This document shows, piece after piece, positions 1 to 5,546 of a stretch of 5,546 nucleotides of DNA. Under the pieces are notes generated by a model. It did not search any database, was not told the origin of the DNA, and saw only the letters and a list, made by a program, of their open reading frames with translations. The stretch is taken from assembly GCA_003219495.1 (NCBI GenBank), contig QHOZ01000142.1, positions 1-5,546 of the forward strand, written 5' to 3'. Position 1 is the stretch's first letter; each line of letters starts with the position of its first letter. The position numbers and the translations under genes were made by a program. The DNA is from Verrucomicrobiota bacterium. GTDB taxonomy: Bacteria; Verrucomicrobiota; Verrucomicrobiae; Chthoniobacterales; UBA10450.

Positions 1-461
1 CGGTGGCCCAGGAAGCTCGCCAGGAGGTTGCGCGAGTTGACCAGCGAGTGTCCGCGCTCGATGACTATGACGTGCAGGAAGCTATTGCCGTGACGTTTCG
101 GGTCAATAGCGCGGTGCTGCTGCCCGAAGCCAGACATCAGTTGGACGAATTTGCGACGAAGGCTTTGGCTGCCAGCGGCTACATGATCGAAATTTCAGGT
201 CATACCGATTCGACCGGCAGCGACGCCAGAAACATGCGTCTCAGCCGGGATCGAGCTGAAGCAGTCGTCGAATATCTGACTGTGAATCACAAGATTCCGG
301 CGCGTCGTTTCATCACGCCCATGGGGTACGGAAAGACCGATGCCGTGGCCGACAATTCAACGGCCTCGGGTCGGGCGCAGAACCGCCGAGTCGAAGTGAA
401 GATTCTGGCGAACCGCGGATTAAGGGCCAACGGAACCAAAGCTTCGAGCGCGCGCCCCTGA
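1..461 (+). CDS. OmpA-family peptidoglycan-binding protein, C-terminal part (5' end outside window)
   Basis: This is the C-terminal end of an OmpA-like outer-membrane or periplasmic protein that anchors to peptidoglycan. Residue numbers count from the GTG codon at position 3. Residues 1-18 (QEARQEVARVDQRVSAL) look like the end of an alanine-rich helical or coiled-coil segment. Residues 27-135 form an OmpA C-terminal domain: a beta strand (AVTFRVNSAVLL), then SGHTDSTGS with D69, then LSRDRA with R84, and finally GRAQNRRVEVKIL. D69 and R84 are 15 residues apart, matching the Asp/Arg pair that binds diaminopimelate in OmpA domains. The tail (RANGTKASSARP) is short and disordered-looking. The reading frame is open to the left edge, and such proteins normally have a signal peptide and a longer helix upstream, so the GTG at 3 is probably not the true start. 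It converges on the carbonic anhydrase gene. Family assignment is firm; the specific role is not determined. Confidence 0.9.
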   Translation, partial: VAQEARQEVARVDQRVSALDDYDVQEAIAVTFRVNSAVLLPEARHQLDEFATKALAASGYMIEISGHTDSTGSDARNMRLSRDRAEAVVEYLTVNHKIPARRFITPMGYGKTDAVADNSTASGRAQNRRVEVKILANRGLRANGTKASSARP

Positions 462-474
462 GACACCGTGACGA

Positions 475-531
475 CTGGAGCGCAACCGTCCCGGTTCCGG
501 AACGTTGCAAGCGAGGACGCTTGCGCTCCAG
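475..531. repeat. Palindromic intergenic repeat, unit 1 (perfect 11-bp arms)
   Basis: The arms CTGGAGCGCAA (475-485) and TTGCGCTCCAG (521-531) are exact reverse complements. Inside them lie a perfect 10-bp palindrome, GTTCCGGAAC (494-503), and a second hairpin, GCAAGCG-AGGA-CGCTTGC (507-524), which shares its right arm with the outer stem. The two foldings are therefore mutually exclusive. The unit sits just after the OmpA stop codon and between two convergent genes. It could act as a bidirectional transcription barrier or be a REP/MITE-like dispersed element. No T tract follows it on either strand, so it is not a classical intrinsic terminator. Confidence 0.7.
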
Positions 532-534
532 CCA

Positions 535-587
535 TAGCGCGAATTGTCGATTTGCGATAGCGGTTCGCAAGTTGACTACTTGCGCTA
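535..587. repeat. Palindromic intergenic repeat, unit 2 (imperfect, diverged copy)
   Basis: The arms TAGCGCGAATTGTC (535-548) and GACTACTTGCGCTA (574-587) pair at 11 of 14 positions. Inside, TTGCGA (552-557) and TCGCAA (565-570) form a small hairpin with a 7-nt loop. Length and layout resemble unit 1: left arms AGCGCAACCGTC and AGCGCGAATTGTC correspond, and right arms CTTGCGCTCCAG and CTTGCGCTACAG differ at one base. Both copies have 28 nt between the GTC and the GAC. I read this as a diverged tandem copy of unit 1. It ends 10 bases from the carbonic anhydrase stop codon. Confidence 0.55.
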
Positions 588-597
588 CAGAAAGCGG

Positions 598-1290
598 CTA
601 ACTGTTGACCGTGACGCCAAGATCGCGGATCAGCCCGTCGCTTAATCCATAGATCCATCCGTGGACTGATAACGATTGCTGGCGCGCGAAGGCGTCGCGC
701 ACCACCGTCGTCTGACTTACGTTATTGACTTGCTCGATCACGTTGAGCTCGCACAGGCGATCGTGTCGGGCTTGTGCGGAGGGCAGGGAATCGATTTCGG
801 CTCGATGCTTCGCCAGCACGTCCTGCACGTGGCGCAACCAGTTATCGATCAGGCCCAGCTTCTTGTTGTTTAGCGCCGCCCCGACACCGCCGCAACCATA
901 GTGACCGCAGACGATGATGTCCTGGACGGCGAGAACTTCGACGGCGAACTGAATGGTCGAAAGACAATTGAGATCGGTGTGCACAACTACGTTCGCGACA
1001 TTACGGTGCACGAACATATCGCCCGGCAAGCAATTGACGATCTGGTTGGCCGGAACGCGACTGTCGGCACAACCAATCCACAAATAGTGCGGGGTTTGTT
1101 GATCCGACAGACGGCGGAAGAAGTCCGCATCCTGCCGCGTCATCTCCGCCGCCCACGTCCGATTTGGCCGCGCCACGTGAATGGGAAAATCCCGGTTGGC
1201 ACATGGACTCCGGGAAATAGAACGAACGTCGTGTATCGGTGATTCGGGATGCGCAGCCCGTCGAGATAACTTCGGCTGCGGCGTTATCAA
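598..1290 (-). CDS. can: Beta-class carbonic anhydrase (Can-like)
   Basis: This cytosolic zinc enzyme interconverts CO2 and bicarbonate. In the longest reading (230 codons from TTG at 1290), the zinc ligands are C74, H130 and C133, in WIGCADSR and CGHYGCGG, and the D76/R78 dyad is present. Their spacing (56 and 3 residues) equals that of E. coli Can (C42, H98, C101). W71, R96 and Y214 match the W39/R64/Y181 triad that forms the non-catalytic bicarbonate site of type II enzymes, so allosteric control by bicarbonate and pH is likely (inference). The C terminus ends at DLGVTVNS, about 20 residues shorter than E. coli Can. The start is uncertain: homology begins near NRTWAAEM (residue 43), no ATG lies upstream of it, and candidates are TTG at 1290 (overlapping the upstream stop as TTGA) or GTG at 1176 (about 192 residues). 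Neither has a clear ribosome-binding site. It is the last gene of the minus-strand cluster. Confidence 0.93.
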   Translation of the reverse strand: MITPQPKLSRRAAHPESPIHDVRSISRSPCANRDFPIHVARPNRTWAAEMTRQDADFFRRLSDQQTPHYLWIGCADSRVPANQIVNCLPGDMFVHRNVANVVVHTDLNCLSTIQFAVEVLAVQDIIVCGHYGCGGVGAALNNKKLGLIDNWLRHVQDVLAKHRAEIDSLPSAQARHDRLCELNVIEQVNNVSQTTVVRDAFARQQSLSVHGWIYGLSDGLIRDLGVTVNS

Positions 1291-4136
1291 AGTAAGTTGT
1301 TGGTCGTGCTCAGGAGCCAGGCAAACCGTCGATCGGATCGCAGGTTTTCCAGATGAGGATCGACTCGGGCAAAGGTGAATCCGACGGCGTGTTCATGTTC
1401 GGCTTTATCCAGCCATAGAAATGCATTGTCGCGGTCGTTCAGCAGACTGTAGATAATCGCGATTTCATATGCAGTGACCCACTTTTCGGTTCGTTGACTG
1501 ACAATCTCGTCAAGTAGTTCGCGCGCTTGTTCGACGTGACCAGTGGCGGCGAGTACGTGTGCGCGTTTGGCGCGCGTGGTTGGCGTATCACCGGCGAAAA
1601 CTCTCTTCTGCTCGAACGCGGCCAGAGCTTCGGGCACCATTCCCTTGCGTTCATAAGCCCAGCGCAGGATGGTGTGCGCAGCTTGTCCGCCCGCGTCGAT
1701 CGCCAGGGCTTTGTGGCATTGCGCGATCGCATCGTCGAAACGCTCGGCCAGAAAAAGCACATTCGCCACAGCAGTCGCGATCACCGGCGACTGCGGTGAG
1801 ATTTCCTGCGCGCGCTCAATCTCTGACACGGCTTCGTCGTGCCGGCCCATCGCCGAAAGGCTGTACGCGTACCATCGATGCGAAACCAGGTTCTTCGGAT
1901 TCAGCGTAATCGCCTTGCGCAGTTCGCGTTCGGCGTCCTTCCAATTGCGATCGTAATGCAGCCGGACAAAACCGAGCGACGCATGAGCTTCCGCCAGCAG
2001 AGGATCCGCGCCGACTGCATGGAGCGCGGCCTGCTTCGCGCGTTGCCAGGCTTCGGGCGGTGGCGGCTCGACGAACCAATTCAGCAGGGCATTGCAATCG
2101 GCGAGTTCGGCCCACGCCGCCGCAAAATCCGGCCGGATTTCCACGGCGCGTTCCAGACGCTCGATCGCCTGGCGCAATCCTTCGGCGCTGCGACGAGTGG
2201 CGTAGTAACGACCGGCCGTAAAGAGTTGCTGCGCCTCGTCGTCCAAAGTCGGCGACGTGTCGGCGGCGGGATTCGCAATCGCCGAGGTCACCGACGACTT
2301 AGCCGCAATTGTTCGTTCACGTTCGCCCGTCGGAATTCTCTTTGAGGTCGACGAGATGTGATCCACCAGCGTGCCCATCCGCGGATTCAGGCTTTGGAGA
2401 ATTTCATTGAATCGCGGATAGCTGCGCAAAGGATCAAGCTCAGGATCAACCGCCATCCAAAGCACCCACGCGTCCTTCGTGTCCACGGCGCGCGCCAGCA
2501 TGTTGAGGGCCTCGTCCGTTCGACCGAGCGCGGACTGCACCAGCGCGATGTGATAAGGCGATATGTATCGATGCGCCGCGAACTCGTTCATCTCGCGCAA
2601 AACATCTTCGGCTTGTTGCACCTTGCCGGCCCAGGCATACGCTGACCCGAGCCGCCCCAGGGTTCTCGAGGCTTTGCCAATTGTCGCGAGGCATTGGCTC
2701 GCGTTCGCGATCGCCTCGTCGTGTCTGCCGAGGGCCGTGAGCAGGAAGCTCGACACGTAGAGCAACATGACTTTGTCAGGATCAGTCTTCAGCAACTCGT
2801 GACACAGAGACAGCGCGCCGGGAAATTCGCGTGCATGATAAGCGCACCAAATCTGGCAGAAGCGAGAGATGATCGAAAACGGATCGAGTGAAACGGCCGC
2901 GCGCGCTTCGCGTGATGACTCGGTGAAACGGCCTTCCATGGCCAGTTGAAATGCGTACCAGGTGCGCGCCGGGGCATAGTTGGGATTGAGCTCGATGGCT
3001 CGAAACAGTTCGCGTTCGGCGTTGTCCCACGAAAAGTCTCGGCACAGCATCGCCTGGCCCAGGGCGCAGTGCGCTTCCGGCAACATCGGATCGATTGCGA
3101 CGGCGGTTGACGCAGCGTCGTAGGCAGACGTCGCGCATTCATGAAAAGGCAGGACCGAATAGATTCCCAGCCAGTTGTAATATTCGGCGACGGCCGCATG
3201 GGCCACCGCGTAGCCGTGATCGATCGCAATGGCCTGGTGATAACAGACGATGGCTTTAGCGAATCCGTCTTCGTTGAACTTGTTCCAATACGAGCGCCCG
3301 CGCAGGTAAGCTTCGTGAGCTTCGGGATCGTTCGTGCCGCGTTTGGCCAGTCGCGTCAGTTCTTCGCCCGTCAGATGCGGGACGATGGACTCAGCGACGC
3401 TCGACGAGATGACGTCTTCGAGCGTCAACACGTCGGTAAACTTCTCGTCGAATTGACCGGCCCAGGCCGCAGTCCCGTCGCTCACATCCAACAATTGGAC
3501 AGTGACGCGGATGCGATCGTCGACGCGGCGAATCCGGCCCTCGAGCACGAACGAAACGGCCAGTTCCTTTCCGGCCACCAGCGGATCAGCGTCGGTGTAA
3601 CGCAGCACGCTGCTCGTCGGTCGCACGGCGAAACGTTGAATGGCGCTGAGACGCGTGATCAATGCATCCGCCAAACCGGTACCCAAATAATCGGATGCTG
3701 AATCGGCTCCGGCGAGATCCATCACTTTCAACGGCAGCACTGCCAGCACCGTCTCGGAACCACTGTGACTCGCGCGGAAATGGCCCGCATCGAATGGAAC
3801 GTCAGGCAAATCTGAGAGCGGTTGCCCGGCGAGATAGGAAGCAATGTCGTCGCGCAATTGCTTGGCCGTTTGATATCGCCAATGCGGTTCTTTGCGCAGC
3901 GCGCGCATCACGATGGTCTCGAGCTCGCCCGAGAGATCGCGCCGCAATACCTCGATCGAGGCGCTGCGCGCGGAGTAGACGTGGTCCAAAGTTGTGCGCT
4001 CGTTTCCGTGCGGCAATAGACCGTACGGTCGCGTGATGATGACGCTCAAGGGCACCGGGGCCTCTTCACAGATGACGCGAGCTATCTCATGCGGCGCCCT
4101 ATTGCCGAGAAAGTACGGACGATGGCCAGTCAGCAA
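1287..4136 (-). CDS. Kinase C-lobe remnant + TolB-like domain + duplicated TPR module (C-terminal part of a split Ser/Thr kinase gene)
   Basis: This 949-codon frame lacks the catalytic half of a kinase but begins inside one. Residues 2-105 (LTGHRPYFLGNRAPHEIARVI, then GELETIVMRALRKEP, RYQTAKQLRDDIASYL) are the end of a Pkn-type C-lobe. Residues 128-262 (TVLAVLPLKVM, SDYLGTGLADALITRLS, FVLEGRIRRVDDRIRVTVQLLD) match the TolB N-terminal-like/FlgO-like domain commonly found after such kinases. Residues 271-583 and 633-945 are two TPR modules related by duplication, joined by a polar linker (about 584-632). No signal peptide or membrane segment is visible, so it is probably cytosolic. TPRs suggest protein-protein contacts. 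The TTG start at 4136 overlaps the kinase stop by 7 bases, and an in-frame TAA lies two codons upstream. The natural start is therefore doubtful: this may be half of a broken gene, or a protein made by re-initiation. The gene ends at TGA 1289-1287, overlapping the carbonic anhydrase frame. Confidence 0.8.
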   Translation of the reverse strand: MLTGHRPYFLGNRAPHEIARVICEEAPVPLSVIITRPYGLLPHGNERTTLDHVYSARSASIEVLRRDLSGELETIVMRALRKEPHWRYQTAKQLRDDIASYLAGQPLSDLPDVPFDAGHFRASHSGSETVLAVLPLKVMDLAGADSASDYLGTGLADALITRLSAIQRFAVRPTSSVLRYTDADPLVAGKELAVSFVLEGRIRRVDDRIRVTVQLLDVSDGTAAWAGQFDEKFTDVLTLEDVISSSVAESIVPHLTGEELTRLAKRGTNDPEAHEAYLRGRSYWNKFNEDGFAKAIVCYHQAIAIDHGYAVAHAAVAEYYNWLGIYSVLPFHECATSAYDAASTAVAIDPMLPEAHCALGQAMLCRDFSWDNAERELFRAIELNPNYAPARTWYAFQLAMEGRFTESSREARAAVSLDPFSIISRFCQIWCAYHAREFPGALSLCHELLKTDPDKVMLLYVSSFLLTALGRHDEAIANASQCLATIGKASRTLGRLGSAYAWAGKVQQAEDVLREMNEFAAHRYISPYHIALVQSALGRTDEALNMLARAVDTKDAWVLWMAVDPELDPLRSYPRFNEILQSLNPRMGTLVDHISSTSKRIPTGERERTIAAKSSVTSAIANPAADTSPTLDDEAQQLFTAGRYYATRRSAEGLRQAIERLERAVEIRPDFAAAWAELADCNALLNWFVEPPPPEAWQRAKQAALHAVGADPLLAEAHASLGFVRLHYDRNWKDAERELRKAITLNPKNLVSHRWYAYSLSAMGRHDEAVSEIERAQEISPQSPVIATAVANVLFLAERFDDAIAQCHKALAIDAGGQAAHTILRWAYERKGMVPEALAAFEQKRVFAGDTPTTRAKRAHVLAATGHVEQARELLDEIVSQRTEKWVTAYEIAIIYSLLNDRDNAFLWLDKAEHEHAVGFTFARVDPHLENLRSDRRFAWLLSTTNNLL
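1302..3326 (-). repeat. Tandem duplication of a ~313-residue TPR module inside the coding region
   Basis: Copy 1 is encoded by 3326-2388 (residues 271-583) and copy 2 by 2240-1302 (residues 633-945). Landmarks fall at a constant offset of 362 residues. Examples are AYLRGRSY and LFTAGRYY, then PEAHCALGQAML and AEAHASLGFVRL, then NAERELFRAIELNP and DAERELRKAITLNP, then WYAFQLAMEGR and WYAYSLSAMGR, and finally VDPELDPLRSYPRF and VDPHLENLRSDRRF. The copies are clearly diverged in sequence, so the duplication is old. Each copy contains several TPR-like helix pairs and ends with the same 'VDP.L..LR...RF' closing motif. Confidence 0.75.
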
Positions 4137-4186
4137 TTCTTAAAGCAGCACTCCGAGCGAATTGACATCAGCGGTCGGTCCACGCC
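4130..4186 (-). other. Frameshift plus nonsense scar joining the two halves of the kinase gene
   Basis: Frame 0 of the kinase reads the family-typical TPEYASPEQVQG up to 4184, then loses similarity and stops at TGA 4132-4130. In the frame of the downstream 949-codon gene, the same bases read GRGPTADVNSLGVLL, then TAA (4142-4140), then ELLTGHRPY. Related kinases have 'DVYSLGVLLYELLTGHRPY' here. One extra G in the short G run at 4187-4185 would restore the frame, and a Tyr codon in place of TAA would join the parts into one protein of about 1,233 residues. The Tyr of DVYSLG is also changed, to Asn. Either the gene is decaying or the sequence contains two errors. Confidence 0.75.
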
Positions 4187-4987
4187 CTGCACTTGTTCGG
4201 GCGACGCGTATTCCGGGGTCATCAGACGCATCGCCGTCGCCGTCGGATCGTGCGTAATGTCGCCGGCCAGTTCGGGATTTAGCAATTTGGCAAAGCCGAA
4301 ATCGAGCAGCTTCGGCACGCCTTCGGAAGTCATAAAGACGTTCGATGGTTTGATGTCGCGGTGGACAACCTGTTTCTGGTGCGCGTAGTGCGCGGCGTCG
4401 CAAATCGAAAGGAAGAGGTTCGATCGTCCGGCAATGCTCAGCCGATGTTGGTCACAGTATCGATACAGAGGGAGCCCCTCGATGAATTCCATGACGAAGT
4501 AAGGGAGACCATCATCGGTAGTTCCGCCATCCAGCAGCAAAGCAATGTTCGGGTGATCGAGCGACGCGAGAATTTGCCGCTCTTTGCGAAACCGGCGCAG
4601 GATAAAATCGGTATCCATGCCGCGCTTGACCAATTTTATGGCGACGCGCTTGCTGAATTCCTTGTCGGCCCGGACTGCTTCATAAACCGCGCCCATGCCC
4701 CCGCGGCCGATTTCGCGCTCGATGCGATAAGCGCCGAGGCGGCGGCCAATCATCGGATCGACTTCATCGGCCAAAGTGTCCGCGCCTTTGATTTGGGCGT
4801 CCGCCGGAATCAGATCTTCCAACGCGCGCTCGCCCGTCTCGTGATAGTTAAGGAGATTGATGACTTGTTTGTGGAGCGATTGATCTCCGGCGCAAGCCTG
4901 AGAAAGATATGAAGCTCGGTTAGCTTCGGGCAGATCGAGGGCTGCCTGGAAGATGTCTTCAACTTGTTGCCACCGTTCGGGGGTCAT
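4130..4987 (-). CDS. Serine/threonine protein kinase (Pkn/Hanks type), truncated after subdomain VIII
   Basis: The 285-codon product would be a eukaryotic-like Ser/Thr kinase that transfers phosphate from ATP to proteins. Residues 1-60 (MTPERWQQVEDIFQAALDLP onward) are the N-terminal helical segment typical of acidobacterial kinases of this group, which supports the ATG at 4987, although no clear Shine-Dalgarno precedes it. The kinase domain starts near residue 87. It has the glycine loop IGRGGMGAV (93-101), K118 in VAIK, E136 in RKERQIL, HRDIKPSN (209-216; catalytic D211), DFG (229-231) and the activation-segment end TPEYASPE (257-264). After G268 the frame leaves the family sequence and ends with 17 unrelated residues. 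Subdomain IX (DVxSLG) and the rest of the C-lobe are missing. Known kinases need that Asp to stabilise the catalytic loop, so the truncated product is probably inactive unless it is complemented by the downstream piece. First gene of the minus-strand cluster. Confidence 0.85.
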   Translation of the reverse strand: MTPERWQQVEDIFQAALDLPEANRASYLSQACAGDQSLHKQVINLLNYHETGERALEDLIPADAQIKGADTLADEVDPMIGRRLGAYRIEREIGRGGMGAVYEAVRADKEFSKRVAIKLVKRGMDTDFILRRFRKERQILASLDHPNIALLLDGGTTDDGLPYFVMEFIEGLPLYRYCDQHRLSIAGRSNLFLSICDAAHYAHQKQVVHRDIKPSNVFMTSEGVPKLLDFGFAKLLNPELAGDITHDPTATAMRLMTPEYASPEQVQGVDRPLMSIRSECCFKNC

Positions 4988-5074
4988 AAAGAAATAAACG
5001 ATTCAGCTGTCGTTTCGATGGGAGAAAGTCTTCCGAGCGCAGGCCTGATTGTACGTCTCACGCTGAACCGAGTG

Positions 5075-5103
5075 ATCCTAGATGAGGGGAAACAAAAGAT
5101 CAA
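5075..5103 (-). promoter_or_regulatory. Candidate sigma70-type promoter for the kinase/TPR/carbonic anhydrase cluster
   Basis: On the minus strand, TTGATC (5103-5098) and TAGGAT (5080-5075) are separated by exactly 17 nt. Each matches four of six consensus bases for the -35 and -10 boxes. Transcription would start near 5068, leaving an untranslated leader of about 80 nt before the kinase ATG at 4987. This is prediction by eye; acidobacterial promoter consensus may differ. Confidence 0.35.
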
Positions 5104-5115
5104 AGAGACGCAGTC

Positions 5116-5127
5116 TGAAATATTTCA
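5116..5127. promoter_or_regulatory. 12-bp perfect palindrome TGAAATATTTCA, possible operator
   Basis: TGAAATATTTCA is its own reverse complement and is more AT-rich than the surrounding DNA. It lies between the two divergent candidate promoters, 12 bases upstream of the minus-strand -35 box and 22 bases upstream of the plus-strand -35 box. That position would suit a transcription factor acting on either or both genes. No specific regulator family can be named from it. Confidence 0.3.
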
Positions 5128-5149
5128 AAGTAATCTGCCGCCAAAGCGA

Positions 5150-5178
5150 TTGAGTTTGATGCGTTGCTCTGCTAAAAG
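5150..5178 (+). promoter_or_regulatory. Candidate sigma70-type promoter for the acetyltransferase gene
   Basis: TTGAGT (5150-5155) and TAAAAG (5173-5178) are separated by 17 nt, each with four of six consensus matches. Transcription would begin near 5185. If real, this excludes the in-frame ATG at 5179 and supports the ATG at 5254 as the start of the acetyltransferase. Prediction by eye. Confidence 0.3.
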
Positions 5179-5253
5179 ATGCATGGCAACCACCGGCATC
5201 AACAGAAGCTGCGATTACAGCCCCCGCGTCAAGAGCGACTTTCGCAAGAACGC

Positions 5254-5546
5254 ATGTCAGGTCATCCCGATAACTTAAGCGATTCGGACGCTCCGAAAAT
5301 CCGATTTGCCGAACCGGCGGACGCGGCTGCTTTGGCAGACTTGCGCTATGCACTCCGCTCGAGTACAGGCACGGCGACCGAACCTCGGCCAGATTTCCTC
5401 GCGCGCTGCACAGCCTGGATGGAAAACCATCTGAGGGACGAGCAGCGCTGGCGGTGCTGGGTGGCTGAACACGATGAAAAGTTGCTTGGCGCTGTCTGGC
5501 TGCAGTTGGTTGAGAAGATTCCCAACCCGCGGGCTGAGACTGAGCA
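5254..5546 (+). CDS. GNAT-family N-acetyltransferase, N-terminal part (3' end outside window)
   Basis: The frame from ATG 5254 stays open to the right edge (97 complete codons). It begins MSGHPDNLSDSDAPKIRFAEP. From about residue 15, KIRFAEPADAAALADLRYAL is the usual first strand and helix of a GNAT fold, followed by a helical stretch (PDFLARCTAWMENHL), then the central strands RCWVAEHD and KLLGAVWLQLVEKIPNP. GNAT enzymes transfer an acetyl group from acetyl-CoA to an amine. The acetyl-CoA-binding Q/RxxGxG/A motif would lie beyond the window, so the substrate cannot be guessed. An in-frame ATG at 5179 would add 25 basic residues (MHGNHRHQQKLRLQ onward) with no family character, so 5254 is preferred, although neither has a strong ribosome-binding site. 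The gene is divergent from the kinase cluster. Confidence 0.8.
   Translation, partial: MSGHPDNLSDSDAPKIRFAEPADAAALADLRYALRSSTGTATEPRPDFLARCTAWMENHLRDEQRWRCWVAEHDEKLLGAVWLQLVEKIPNPRAETE

Noticed and set aside
475..531. Rho-independent terminator
   Set aside because: The stem is good, but no T tract follows on either strand, so only a palindromic repeat is called.
287..658. Minus-strand open frame spanning the OmpA end, the palindromic repeats and the carbonic anhydrase end
   Set aside because: It runs antisense through the OmpA domain and through the inverted repeats; nothing in its translation looks like a protein domain.
1839..2345. 168-codon open frame on the plus strand opposite the TPR region
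   Set aside because: It is antisense to a coding region with clear TPR motifs, its composition is arginine-rich and patternless, and no domain is recognisable. The frames at 3141-3701 and 4361-4912 are rejected for the same reason.
4170..4190. Programmed ribosomal frameshift restoring the full-length kinase
   Set aside because: No slippery heptamer is visible, and a shift into the other frame would still meet TAA at 4142-4140.
5179..5253. Upstream ATG at 5179 as start of the acetyltransferase
   Set aside because: The extra 25 residues are basic and unlike the GNAT family, and the ATG directly follows a candidate -10 box, leaving no room for a leader.
4964..5278. 104-codon plus-strand frame across the divergent intergenic region
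   Set aside because: It starts inside the kinase N-terminus in antisense and has no recognisable domain; its end overlaps the start of the better supported acetyltransferase frame.
5339..5348. ACTTGCGCTA, identical to the right arm of palindromic unit 2 (578-587)
   Set aside because: It lies inside the acetyltransferase coding sequence (DLRYA) with no matching left arm, so it is best explained by chance.

Overview
The window looks like chromosomal DNA from an acidobacterium-like soil or sediment bacterium, most likely near Blastocatellia/Pyrinomonadaceae. This is inferred from protein style only: an OmpA-type protein with an alanine-rich helix before the domain, a Ser/Thr kinase with the N-terminal 'MTPERWQQVEDIF' signature common in Acidobacteria, and a kinase/TolB-like/TPR architecture. 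Moderately high GC fits, but no marker gene is present.

Layout from left to right: (1) the 3' end of an OmpA-family gene on the plus strand, ending at 461; (2) a short convergent gap (462-597) filled by two diverged palindromic repeat units; (3) a minus-strand cluster, in transcription order: a Ser/Thr protein kinase N-terminal part (4987 to 4130), a long protein carrying the rest of the kinase C-lobe, a TolB-like domain and two tandem TPR modules (4136 to 1287), and a beta-carbonic anhydrase (1290 to 598); (4) a divergent intergenic region (4988-5253) with one candidate promoter on each strand around a 12-bp perfect palindrome; (5) the 5' end of a GNAT-type acetyltransferase gene on the plus strand, running off the right edge.

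The most notable point is that the kinase and the TolB/TPR protein are evidently one ancestral gene of about 1,230 codons. It is now interrupted between kinase subdomains VIII and IX. Adding one base in a G run near 4185-4187 restores a segment reading RGPTADVNSLGVLL, and this ends at an in-frame TAA (4142-4140) standing where the family has Tyr in 'LLYELLTGHRPY'. The 949 codons downstream remain fully open. The TPR region is itself a duplication: residues about 271-583 and 633-945 align at a constant offset of 362 residues.

The three minus-strand genes overlap by a few bases at each junction (TTGCTGA and TTGA), so they are probably co-transcribed and possibly translationally coupled. This would link a TPR/kinase signalling protein to a type II-like carbonic anhydrase. 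No RNA genes, CRISPR arrays, insertion sequences or phage genes were seen.
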